Assembly: GCA_030916975.1 (NCBI GenBank)
Contig: JAUPVO010000003.1
Coordinates: forward strand, 1-14,073
Source of the DNA: Patescibacteria group bacterium
Lineage (GTDB): Bacteria; Patescibacteriota; Minisyncoccia; Phycocordibacterales; UBA5272
Length of the DNA stretch: 14,073 bases
Direction: 5' to 3'
Shown: positions 7,675-14,033 of the stretch, in pieces
How the letters are laid out: each line of letters begins with the position of its first letter
Numbering within the stretch: position 1 is the stretch's first letter
Translations under genes and position numbers: made by a program
Notes under the pieces: model-generated
What the model was told of the DNA's origin: nothing
Seen by the model: the letters and a program-made list of their open reading frames with translations, nothing else
Databases searched by the model: none

Positions 7675-8901
7675 CTATTTCAAAAATCCCTTCTCTCGCT
7701 TTTGTTTATGATAACTAATAGCAAACCTGTGAGCTTCTTGATTTGCCAATATTATGTATTTCTTATACTTTTCTATTTGTGGATAACTTGAAATAATGTC
7801 TTTTGGTTTGTGTTTATTGTCTTTTACTACGCTACAGGTTGGTATAAGTACATTCATACTTGCCAGAACTTTATCTCCCACATTCTTCTGTCCGATACCT
7901 CCATCGAAGACTATAAGGTCAGGCATTCTCCACTCTTTGTGAGTAAATCTTCTTTTGAGAAGTTCATATATACCTGCATAGTCATCATTAATATTTTCTT
8001 TTAATTTAAATTTCCTATACTCATCTGTATTCTTCACACCCCCTTCGACAACTGTCATGACTCCCACTCTACTGCTACCGCTTATATGCGCAACATCATA
8101 AGCTTCTATTCTAAAGTCTTTATCTTTCCATTCTATTATGTCTTCATTCTTAATCAGAGATACATCTCTTATATGATTCAAAGACCAGAGTATATTCCTT
8201 ATTTTCATAGCTTTTTCAAACTCTTGTCTTTTTGAATAACTGTTCATGTCTTTTAAAAGAGAAGATTTCAGGCTTTGTCCTTTACCCTCAAAAAGATTTT
8301 TTATAGCTTTAATCGTTTTCTTATATTCCTCTTTACTTATAAGTCCACTGCAAATCCCAGGACACAATCCTATCTGGGCATTGAAGCAAAGCTTACCTTG
8401 ATTAACTTCACATTTATCTCTATAAGAGAAAATCTTTCTTATAATCTTCATCACATCTCTAATCGCAGCAGAGGAAGTAAAAGGACCATAGACTTTATCA
8501 ACCTTAAAATCTTTCGAAGCTATTCTTTTCTCATAATCTCTAACTCTCATAATCAGAACTCTGGGGAAATCTTCCTTAGTTATGACAATACAAGAATAAC
8601 TCTTATTATCTTTTTCTTTGGTATTGAAAATAGGCTGATGCTTTTTGATAAGATAATTCTCAAGTAGAAGAGCCTCCATCACAGACCCAGTAACTTCATA
8701 AGTAACATGATCTGCAACTATAACCATGTTGACTATCTTACCTCCTCTAGTTGTCTGCAAATCTTTTGCAAAATAGCTAGCCACTCTATCTCGCAGACTA
8801 GTAGCTTTACCTATATATAATATGTTTTCTGCATAATCTCTAAAAAAATACACCCCCGGAGAGTCTGGAAGCTTGGCTTTAGCTAGGTCTTGCTTTTTCA
8901 T
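7675..8901 (-). CDS. uvrC: Excinuclease ABC subunit C, short form lacking the HhH tail
   Basis: Protein of 408 residues; E. coli UvrC has 610. With UvrAB it cuts on both sides of a DNA lesion. Present are the GIY-YIG nuclease for the 3' incision (PGVYFF at 15-20, LYIGKA at 28-33, the metal-site Glu in MEALLLEN at 75-82), a four-Cys iron-sulfur-type motif (164, 172, 180, 184) and a UvrB-binding UVR-like segment (about 215-240). The RNase H-like nuclease for the 5' incision has Asp269 (AYDVAH), the DDYAGIYELLKRRF segment (307-320), Asp333 (VFDGGIGQ) and His391 (EAHRFA). The protein ends just after this, so the C-terminal helix-hairpin-helix pair is missing. Downstream sequence does not continue it in any frame, so this is a natural short form and not a frameshift. 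Confidence 0.94.
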   Translation of the reverse strand: MKKQDLAKAKLPDSPGVYFFRDYAENILYIGKATSLRDRVASYFAKDLQTTRGGKIVNMVIVADHVTYEVTGSVMEALLLENYLIKKHQPIFNTKEKDNKSYSCIVITKEDFPRVLIMRVRDYEKRIASKDFKVDKVYGPFTSSAAIRDVMKIIRKIFSYRDKCEVNQGKLCFNAQIGLCPGICSGLISKEEYKKTIKAIKNLFEGKGQSLKSSLLKDMNSYSKRQEFEKAMKIRNILWSLNHIRDVSLIKNEDIIEWKDKDFRIEAYDVAHISGSSRVGVMTVVEGGVKNTDEYRKFKLKENINDDYAGIYELLKRRFTHKEWRMPDLIVFDGGIGQKNVGDKVLASMNVLIPTCSVVKDNKHKPKDIISSYPQIEKYKKYIILANQEAHRFAISYHKQKREKGFLK

Positions 8902-8908
8902 TTAAAAT

Positions 8909-8914
8909 ATTATA
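8909..8914 (-). promoter_or_regulatory. -10 box seven bases before uvrC
   Basis: On the minus strand TATAAT ends seven bases before the uvrC ATG and no Shine-Dalgarno is present, so the mRNA should be leaderless. An overlapping TATTAT could pair with TTGTCA at 18 bases spacing and would give an almost equally short leader. Confidence 0.5.
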
Positions 8915-8930
8915 TAATAATAACTTCACT

Positions 8931-8946
8931 TTGTCTAATTTGACAA
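8931..8946. promoter_or_regulatory. Inverted repeat TTGTC-N6-GACAA between divergent genes
   Basis: A short dyad (TTGTC at 8931-8935, GACAA at 8942-8946) lies where the uvrC -35 would be. Its right half contains TTGACA, a -35-like hexamer pointing at the tiny ORFs. A damage-responsive or divergent operator is conceivable, but five-base arms are easily produced by chance. Confidence 0.25.
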
Positions 8947-9022
8947 GTTTTTGCTTTGAACAAACAAAACCTTGCCAAAGTTCATTGTGGAAACAAAACA
9001 AGAGTTCTTTGGAGACTTTCCG

Positions 9023-9160
9023 ATGTTAAGGATATTTTTGAAAATATTAGGAATGCTATCGTTTGAAAAAAAATACCAACCCAATGTTGATGAGCATTCG
9101 ATATATTTGGGGAATGAAAGCTTTGGTGTTCTTGAAGAGGTGTGGGGGGTCAAATTATGA
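9023..9160 (+). CDS. Tiny ORF 1 of a coupled three-gene set
   Basis: Forty-five codons with a hydrophobic start (MLRIFLKILGMLSF) and an acidic second half. GGAG at 9011-9014 lies eight bases before the ATG, which decides this start; the frame is open back to about 8960 through a TTG at 8972 with no ribosome-binding site. The stop overlaps the next start as ATGA. The product is not recognised. The frame is supported by the ribosome-binding site and the coupling, not by homology, so it could be a remnant. Confidence 0.4.
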   Translation: MLRIFLKILGMLSFEKKYQPNVDEHSIYLGNESFGVLEEVWGVKL

Positions 9161-9354
9161 CTTTTCATGTCACCAGAATGACACCTGATCAATTTGCTCA
9201 GCACCGAGCAAATTTGCCAGCTAGTTTTAATCAACCGCAGGTGTTTGCTTACTATCGACAGCCTGCTCCAGTAATAACTAGCCAACAGATAAAGGAATGC
9301 TGTAACTGGCGCCCTCAAGGTAATACTGATAATCAAAATAAGGAAACTAAATGA
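9157..9354 (+). CDS. Tiny ORF 2 of a coupled three-gene set
   Basis: Sixty-five codons rich in Gln, Pro and Phe, with a CC pair near the end (KECCNW). The start codon overlaps the previous stop (ATGA) and a G-run (9144-9149) about seven bases upstream can serve as the ribosome-binding site. It ends in a second ATGA overlap with the next ORF. Base composition is visibly higher in G+C than the uvrC-nrd block. No family is recognised. Confidence 0.5.
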   Translation: MTFHVTRMTPDQFAQHRANLPASFNQPQVFAYYRQPAPVITSQQIKECCNWRPQGNTDNQNKETK

Positions 9355-9530
9355 CAACTGCTGACACTGACAAAAAAGAGGTTGAGGTTGTGAATAAAAA
9401 GAGCGATGACAATAAACATCGTCCCCTTGGTTCCGATTGCCCGACACGAAAAAAACTGGATAATTTGATAGCAAGGGCTCCGACGCGAGCCGTCACTCTA
9501 CTCCATAGCCTTAATTGTAAATGGGCGTGA
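9351..9530 (+). CDS. Tiny ORF 3 of a coupled three-gene set
   Basis: Fifty-nine codons with a Lys/Asp-rich hydrophilic first half (MTTADTDKKEVEVV) and a basic second half containing two cysteines. The start overlaps the previous stop (ATGA) and AAGGAA lies a few bases upstream. A hairpin terminator follows 35 bases after the stop, giving the set the shape of an operon. No family is recognised. It could be a phage- or plasmid-type small gene or the remains of one. Confidence 0.45.
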   Translation: MTTADTDKKEVEVVNKKSDDNKHRPLGSDCPTRKKLDNLIARAPTRAVTLLHSLNCKWA

Positions 9531-9565
9531 TTAAAATCTAACCATTTTCAATTGTTAAGTGCTAA

Positions 9566-9596
9566 AAACCCGTGCCAATGGCCCGGGTTTCTTTTT
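9566..9596 (+). terminator. Rho-independent terminator after the tiny ORFs
   Basis: AAACCCG (9566-9572) pairs with CGGGTTT (9584-9590) around an inner GCC-AAT-GGC hairpin. A T-tract follows (CTTTTTATAT). The orientation fits the plus-strand tiny ORFs. Confidence 0.8.
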
Positions 9597-9616
9597 ATAT
9601 AGTTACGCTTCTCCTA

Positions 9617-9645
9617 TTGACTTACTTTCATAAAAATAGTACAAT
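9617..9645 (+). promoter_or_regulatory. Consensus-like sigma-70 promoter
   Basis: TTGACT (9617-9622) and TACAAT (9640-9645) are separated by exactly 17 bases, the best two-box promoter in the window. It points right, and the expected start is near 9652. No ORF with a ribosome-binding site follows; a strong terminator does. Confidence 0.75.
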
Positions 9646-9651
9646 AGAATA

Positions 9652-9718
9652 AGCTTGTCACCGCAGTTGCCAAGCGTCTTAAAAGCCAGCGAGACTTTGT
9701 CTCCTGGCTTCTTTTTTT
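9652..9718 (+). ncRNA. Candidate small RNA of about 67 nt
   Basis: The stretch between the promoter at 9617-9645 and the terminator at 9683-9718 would make an RNA of about 67 bases with two hairpins. A 5' one pairs GCTTG (9653-9657) with CAAGC (9671-9675); the second is the terminator itself. The middle contains an unpaired segment GCGTCTTAAAA that could base-pair with a target. No start codon with a ribosome-binding site lies inside. It is not a tRNA, 6S or other class I recognise. The promoter and terminator are visible; that the transcript is functional is inference. Confidence 0.55.
9683..9718 (+). terminator. Strong rho-independent terminator
   Basis: AAGCCAG (9683-9689) pairs with CTGGCTT (9704-9710) and GAGAC (9691-9695) with GTCTC (9699-9703), with one bulged C and a TTT loop. 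Seven Ts follow (9712-9718). Read on the other strand it may also weakly end the minus-strand gene that stops at 9762. Confidence 0.9.
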
Positions 9719-9761
9719 ACTTAATTATTCTTATTATCCTTTTGGAACTCTTTACTTTAAA

Positions 9762-10055
9762 TTACTTGACTTCATCTCCCACTCTTTTACCCTCTATATA
9801 GCTCTCCAAAAACTTTAATTCGCTATCAACAGCTTCTTCCCATCCTTCTCCTGTTTCCAAAGCTCTTCTTTTGGCCATATAATTAACATAAGTAGGGTAG
9901 ATCAGAGACTTATCATAGTTCAGGTATCTATACAATTCAATTTGTTCTTCCATATTAAGATTAGCTATACCAATCTCAAAAGCTCTAACTTCATTAAAAG
10001 TCATATCTGTACTTCTTATTAGATCGATGAGTGGTTTTAAAATTCGCTTTTCCAT
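9762..10055 (-). CDS. Hypothetical 97-residue protein
   Basis: An all-helical-looking, charged protein with no signal peptide or membrane segment. Notable segments are TFNEVRAFEIG (19-29) and QIELYRYLNYDKSLIYPTYV (38-57). I recognise no family. The start is supported by an extended -10 (TG-T-TATTAT) ending seven bases before the ATG, the same leaderless arrangement as at other genes here. It lies 43 bases after the next minus-strand small gene but appears to have its own promoter. Confidence 0.65.
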   Translation of the reverse strand: MEKRILKPLIDLIRSTDMTFNEVRAFEIGIANLNMEEQIELYRYLNYDKSLIYPTYVNYMAKRRALETGEGWEEAVDSELKFLESYIEGKRVGDEVK

Positions 10056-10062
10056 AAAAAAT

Positions 10063-10071
10063 ATAATAACA
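10063..10071 (-). promoter_or_regulatory. Extended -10 promoter for the 97-residue protein gene
   Basis: On the minus strand TGTTATTAT (TG-N-TATTAT) ends seven bases before the ATG at 10055. There is no Shine-Dalgarno. The spacing matches the elements at the reductase, DUF2090 and uvrC genes. Confidence 0.5.
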
Positions 10072-10098
10072 TTTTAGACAAAAAATATCAATGATAAA

Positions 10099-10398
10099 CT
10101 AAATGCCTCTTGCCATCTTGTTAGTAATTTCTGAAAAATGCTCTTGAAATGCTTCTGGGCTAATGCCTTCTGTCACTTCCAGGCCTTCTACAGATCCAGA
10201 GTCTCCTTCTATATCCAAATTAGTACCTGAACTAGGCTTAAAAAATATTCCTTCAGACCCTTTAGAGGAAGACCTGTTAAATGCTTCTTCAAATCTTTTC
10301 CGCTCCTCTGGAGTAAGATCTTCTTCGGTAATCCATCTAGTTTCCAATCCTGGAACCATTTCTCCAGAAGCAGGAACCTTTTCATTATTATTTATCAT
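10099..10398 (-). CDS. Hypothetical acidic 99-residue protein
   Basis: A hydrophilic, acidic, Gly/Ser/Glu-rich protein that is probably largely disordered. It has no signal peptide, membrane segment or recognisable motif; the middle reads like a linker (SSSKGSEG, SGTNLDIEGDSGS). Only two short blocks look structured: WITEEDLTPEERKRFEEAF (22-40) and SPEAFQEHFSEITNKMARGI at the end. Base and codon use match the low-G+C neighbours. No Shine-Dalgarno and no clear -10 at the usual distance are seen, so the start is less certain. Function unknown. Confidence 0.6.
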   Translation of the reverse strand: MINNNEKVPASGEMVPGLETRWITEEDLTPEERKRFEEAFNRSSSKGSEGIFFKPSSGTNLDIEGDSGSVEGLEVTEGISPEAFQEHFSEITNKMARGI

Positions 10399-10489
10399 AT
10401 TACTTGTATTATTTAAAATTATTTATAATATATTTAAAACTAATAAAAGTATACCTTACTGCAAAAATAATTACAATATTTATTTTCTA

Positions 10490-10514
10490 AAAATGTGTGT
10501 CTTTGTCACATTTT
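10490..10514. repeat. Inverted repeat AAAATGTG-N9-CACATTTT in an A+T-rich gap
   Basis: The gap 10399-10620 has no convincing gene and is mostly A/T. Its one ordered element is this dyad with eight-base arms and a nine-base centre. Its position is compatible with a regulatory site for the minus-strand gene at 10099-10398, but no T-tract or promoter is tied to it. Short repeated ATGTAT units follow at about 10543-10575. Confidence 0.35.
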
Positions 10515-10620
10515 GATTAGCGTGTCTTCTTAAAAGTCAAGGATGTATTAAAATTCAGATGTATAAATGTATAAAAGTGAAATACATGAGGCTAGCAATA
10601 TCATATATAAACTATTCTCC

Positions 10621-10673
10621 AAAAAAAAAGCCCCCACCGACTGTCATCACGACGCTCGGTATTGGGGGGGCTT
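10621..10673 (-). terminator. Rho-independent terminator of the helicase gene
   Basis: On the minus strand, 34 bases after the helicase stop, AAGCCCCC pairs with GGGGGCTT, with an inner CCGA/TCGG stem. A run of nine Ts follows (10621-10629 read in reverse). Its G+C-rich stem matches the helicase gene and not the A+T-rich sequence to the left. Confidence 0.85.
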
Positions 10674-10706
10674 AGTTGCAGATATTATCCACAACAGAAA
10701 GAACTA

Positions 10707-13040
10707 TTACCTTCCAAACTTAGCGCGGAGAGCGCTAAGACTTGCTTTGCTAACACCTCCCGAAGATTGTGTTGCAATAAAGCTCTGTTGCTTGACCTTT
10801 TTCTGAAAGAGTTTAGCCAGTGCTTGTGGGCACAAACCTTTCTCTTTTTCGATTTTAGCCATCGCAGCAATTTGAGCTTCGCTCACTGACTCAAGCTCAA
10901 AAGCAATTGTGAACTCAGCACACTGTACCGAGGAATTGCGATTATCCCAAGACCATGAAATAGCAAGTACACCATCAGGAACACTGATGTAGCAACGCGA
11001 GACAAAAGCAGAACCTTTGTTACGCAGCTCCCCATCAGGCTCGATGATGCTTCCATCCTTGGCAATCAGCACCCCGTCTCCGTGATACCGATTACTTTCA
11101 GACTTGGCTACATCGACTTTCCACTCTGCATTTTCAAGTGCAATTTGGAAGTCTTCCTGGCAAGTCCGCTCGGCTTCTACCTCGATTTGAGATTTGACTT
11201 CAGCTTCGCGGCGAACCTTCTCAACTTCAGCTGCTGCACGCTCCTGCTTTTGACGCTCAATCACAGTTTGCACCTGACTGATTGTCTCAGCATTCACGCG
11301 CTCAGCTTCCTCACGGTCACGAGTCCACTTGCCAGCCAATTGATCCCAGTATTCTTTCTGATAATAACCATAAGCCAACAACTGCTCACCAGTCCGTGGG
11401 TGCGTACCAACCACTACTTCCACCACATCAGGGACTTGCATCTCTTCGGTTATATCCATACGCTCACGCGAGGGATATTGGAAGTTACTATAAACATACT
11501 CCGTAAGGAGGGCATTCGCTTCAGGGTGACGATCATCATACACTGTCACTTCCGTGACTTTATGCCCATTGAACCACGTTTCCGTGGTCGAGACCACCTT
11601 ACCATCGGCGTCGAGGCGAGGGTTAAGACCCTTCTTTTCCTCGACCAGCTGTGGGGCCACCTTCATAAGCTGATCAGACGTAACCAAGGTAAGCATCCGC
11701 ACTAGTGAGAGCACCATTGAGCCGCGACGTGTTTTGATCTCAAGGTCGAATGGAAGTCCGACCGCAAAACCAGCCGAAGGCAACATCACCACTGACTCAC
11801 GATTTCTCTCACGATACTGACCGTTAGTCAGTGACCCGTAGTTGATAGTGTAGAGGTGATCTACCATACCAGCACAGATCGCAAGGACAATATCCTCACA
11901 ACGACCAGTAGAAGTCATTTTGACACCTCGGCTTTCCAAGGAGCTTCCGATCTGCTTGCACAAATCTTTCACTCGCCGGAAGGCTTTCGGATGAATTCCT
12001 TCATCGAAGCGCTCTTCAGGATGCATCTGCTCAGCAGCTCGGTAGAGCTGCATTTGAGCAAGCACATCGCTTTGGCGTTGTTCGGCACCTATATGGTTGC
12101 GCCATACAGTACTTGGGAAGCCGTCCTTATCTTTACGAGTATTGATTTCGCCATTTTCAAGGATAGCCGCCGCTAGCACCACATCAGACATAACACCAAG
12201 TCTTATTGCCTCCACGATCATACGTCCGTATTGGACGCTAACCGGAAGACGTGAGACCTGCTTACCGATCTGGGTGACACGACCATCGGCCGTCATACAC
12301 CCAAGCTTTACCAAGGTCTCACGAGCTTGGTAAATAACTGCGGTATCCGGCTGATGGAAGAAGCGGAGCTTCTCCATATCAAAACCAGCCATTGCGAGCC
12401 GCAGAACTGTCTGGTCGAGGCGGACACGTTCGATCTCAGCAACTGGGAAGTTGCGTCGATCATGCGTGCCGCAGTGGTCGATGTACACACCAGGCTTTGT
12501 ACGCCCGGCACGTCCGGCACGTTGCTTTGAGTCAGCCATTGAAATGGAGCGAAGGTAAAGACCTTCCACACCATTCATCAACTCAACTCGTCGCTCCATG
12601 CCAGAATCCACCACAGCGTCTATGTCGTCAATGGTGACGCTTGTCTGCGCCACGTTCGTTGACACAACAACCTTCTGCCGACCGTAATGTGCGAAGCATT
12701 TCTTCTGCTCCGCAGCGGTTAGTTCACCATGAAGTGGCAGTATTTCTGCCGACACATCACGACGCAGAAGCTCCGCAATCGTAGCCTCAATCTCAGCCTT
12801 TCCCGGCTGGAAGACGAGCACGTTGCGGCCTTCGGCAACCAGCGTCGCCACATCATCCACCAAATATTGCGCTGGCGAGCGAGTGGTGACCGGGAAAAGA
12901 CGCCCAGGAACCTCAATCACAGGTGCGCCACTATAAAAAGCAGACAAAGCCTGTGCTTCAAGGGTGGCACTCATCAGCACCACTTTGAAGTCGACACTCT
13001 CGCTTGGAGGGATGCATTTCGAACCTTTGATTGGGCTGGT
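10707..13040 (-). pseudogene. 5'-truncated DEAH-box helicase (HrpA/HrpB type)
   Basis: The open frame runs from just after a stop at 13041-13043 and enters the helicase at motif III (MSATLEAQ, minus-strand position 12974). Counting from the GTG at 12983, motif IV (NVLVFQPGKAE, about 54-64), motif V (STNVAQTSVTIDDID, 108-122) and motif VI (QRAGRAGR, 154-161) follow. After them come a helicase-associated (HA2-like) domain (about 190-290), the C-terminal fold, a Glu/Arg/Ala-rich coiled coil (about 560-620) and an unassigned tail. The Walker A and DEAH boxes are absent from the window, so this product cannot hydrolyse ATP by itself. Base composition is clearly higher in G+C than on both sides. 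Either the gene was broken by insertion of the cluster at 13106-14073, or it was acquired as a fragment, or the contig is misjoined. Confidence 0.82.
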
Positions 13041-13105
13041 TTATATAGTGATCTTGGATTTCATACCAATAATATAAATAATCTTTTGGTCCTTAGTAAG
13101 TAAGG

Positions 13106-13693
13106 TTAAAACTTATGTATCTCGTGTATTTGTGTTACTAAAGATTTTTGAAAAGTAGCAAATGCGTTCTTCTCTTCTCTATAAAAATCATAATCGACTT
13201 GAGTATATGAAGACATCATAAACTTACTATCTGTTAAAAATTGTTTGTATTTTATTGCGTGATCAAATATTTTCTTTGAAAAATCGTCTTTCAGTGGGTA
13301 AGAAATTTCAAGTTGTGATCGAATAGAGTCAAGTTTTAATTCAGCATCAAAGAAGTTTTCTCGCACATTGTCACGGTGTTTATTTTCGATAGTCGTTCCT
13401 TGAGAGTATAAATTAGATATAATTTTATGATTTTCTTCAACCAGACAGATTAAGTTTTTTACCTCTTCAATTAAAAGCGATTTAATACCACGATTATCAT
13501 CTATCGCTTTTTTAATTAGAAACGGCACAAAAATAGCAATACAGATAGTAACAAGTAAAGAAATAAAATCGAGAGTATTTATAGAATTATCAATTTTAAA
13601 AACACCTAATCCTCCTATGAGTTGAAAATTTAAGATAATCAGTAAAAGGTCCCCAATTATCAATAGAAGAGTTTTAATACTATTTCTTATCAT
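13106..13693 (-). CDS. Two-TM protein with cytoplasmic coiled-coil domain
   Basis: Protein of 195 residues with two hydrophobic segments at the start (about 8-30 and 40-61), a KK/DD boundary and then a charged helical domain of about 130 residues, probably cytoplasmic and partly coiled coil (75-125). No enzyme motif is visible. Its start lies inside the end of the STAS-like gene (14-base overlap), so the two should be translated together, and it may be the membrane output of that switch. Base use is low in G+C like the host's, unlike the helicase fragment 65 bases downstream. No terminator is seen after it; a weak dyad (CCTTA-CTTAC-TAAGG) lies at 13091-13105. Confidence 0.75.
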   Translation of the reverse strand: MIRNSIKTLLLIIGDLLLIILNFQLIGGLGVFKIDNSINTLDFISLLVTICIAIFVPFLIKKAIDDNRGIKSLLIEEVKNLICLVEENHKIISNLYSQGTTIENKHRDNVRENFFDAELKLDSIRSQLEISYPLKDDFSKKIFDHAIKYKQFLTDSKFMMSSYTQVDYDFYREEKNAFATFQKSLVTQIHEIHKF

Positions 13694-14033
13694 GAGTTCT
13701 AGGGTTTTTAATTTCCTGAATTATTTCATTAAGTCGAGTAGCACTATCATCAGATTTAAATTCTATATGTTTTAAAACTAAATCGGCCCCCTTACTCAAA
13801 GATAGTTTACCGAATGATCCAGAGATAAATGATGATGGGTAACCCCAAACACCATCCAAGTCAATTAAGATTTTGTAGTCATTTGTTACAGCTTCTTCAA
13901 ATGCACCTAAAAGAATATCTTCTAAAAAAGCTTGACCTGAGAATTCACCATCTTCTCTATATCGAGCGCCTGGAGCATCAGAGAAATCATTGGCTATACT
14001 TATTTTTTTCTTTATTTCCATATATTTATGCAT
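13680..14033 (-). CDS. STAS-like domain protein (DUF4325)
   Basis: Protein of 117 residues that matches the DUF4325 pattern throughout. GARYREDGEFSGQAF (22-36) is the N-terminal block, ILIDLDGVWGYPSSFISGSFG (55-75) is the core strand and loop, and an amphipathic C-terminal helix follows (98-110). STAS domains such as SpoIIAA bind or are phosphorylated by GHKL-type anti-sigma kinases on a Ser in an equivalent loop; Ser67-Ser68 occupy that loop here (inference). DUF4325 genes commonly neighbour a histidine-kinase-like ATPase, and the reading frame ending just upstream fits that. The start overlaps the preceding stop by eight bases and the end overlaps the 2TM gene by 14, so the three are tightly coupled. 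Confidence 0.82.
   Translation of the reverse strand: MHKYMEIKKKISIANDFSDAPGARYREDGEFSGQAFLEDILLGAFEEAVTNDYKILIDLDGVWGYPSSFISGSFGKLSLSKGADLVLKHIEFKSDDSATRLNEIIQEIKNPRTHDKK

Noticed and set aside
8935..9474. A 179-codon minus-strand open frame over the tiny-ORF region
   Set aside because: It has no ribosome-binding site or leaderless promoter, and its composition (runs of Ser, Leu, Phe, Cys) is typical of an antisense shadow. The plus-strand frames have ribosome-binding sites, ATGA coupling and a terminator.
10490..10514. A TGTG...CACA dyad read as a CRP/FNR-type site
   Set aside because: The half-sites are separated by the wrong spacing for that family, and no CRP-regulated type of gene adjoins. 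It was kept only as an unassigned inverted repeat.
10567..10806. A 79-codon plus-strand frame next to the helicase end
   Set aside because: It runs through the helicase terminator hairpin and into the antisense of the helicase C-terminus, so it is not credible as a gene.
11082..11705. A 207-codon plus-strand open frame inside the helicase
   Set aside because: It is exactly antisense to the conserved helicase coding frame and has no start signal. G+C-rich genes commonly give such shadows.
13005..13040. Minus-strand GGTTCGAAA resembling a tRNA T-arm, which could mark an attachment site
   Set aside because: The base after the loop does not pair with the G before it, no acceptor or anticodon stem can be drawn, and the helicase frame continues through most of it.
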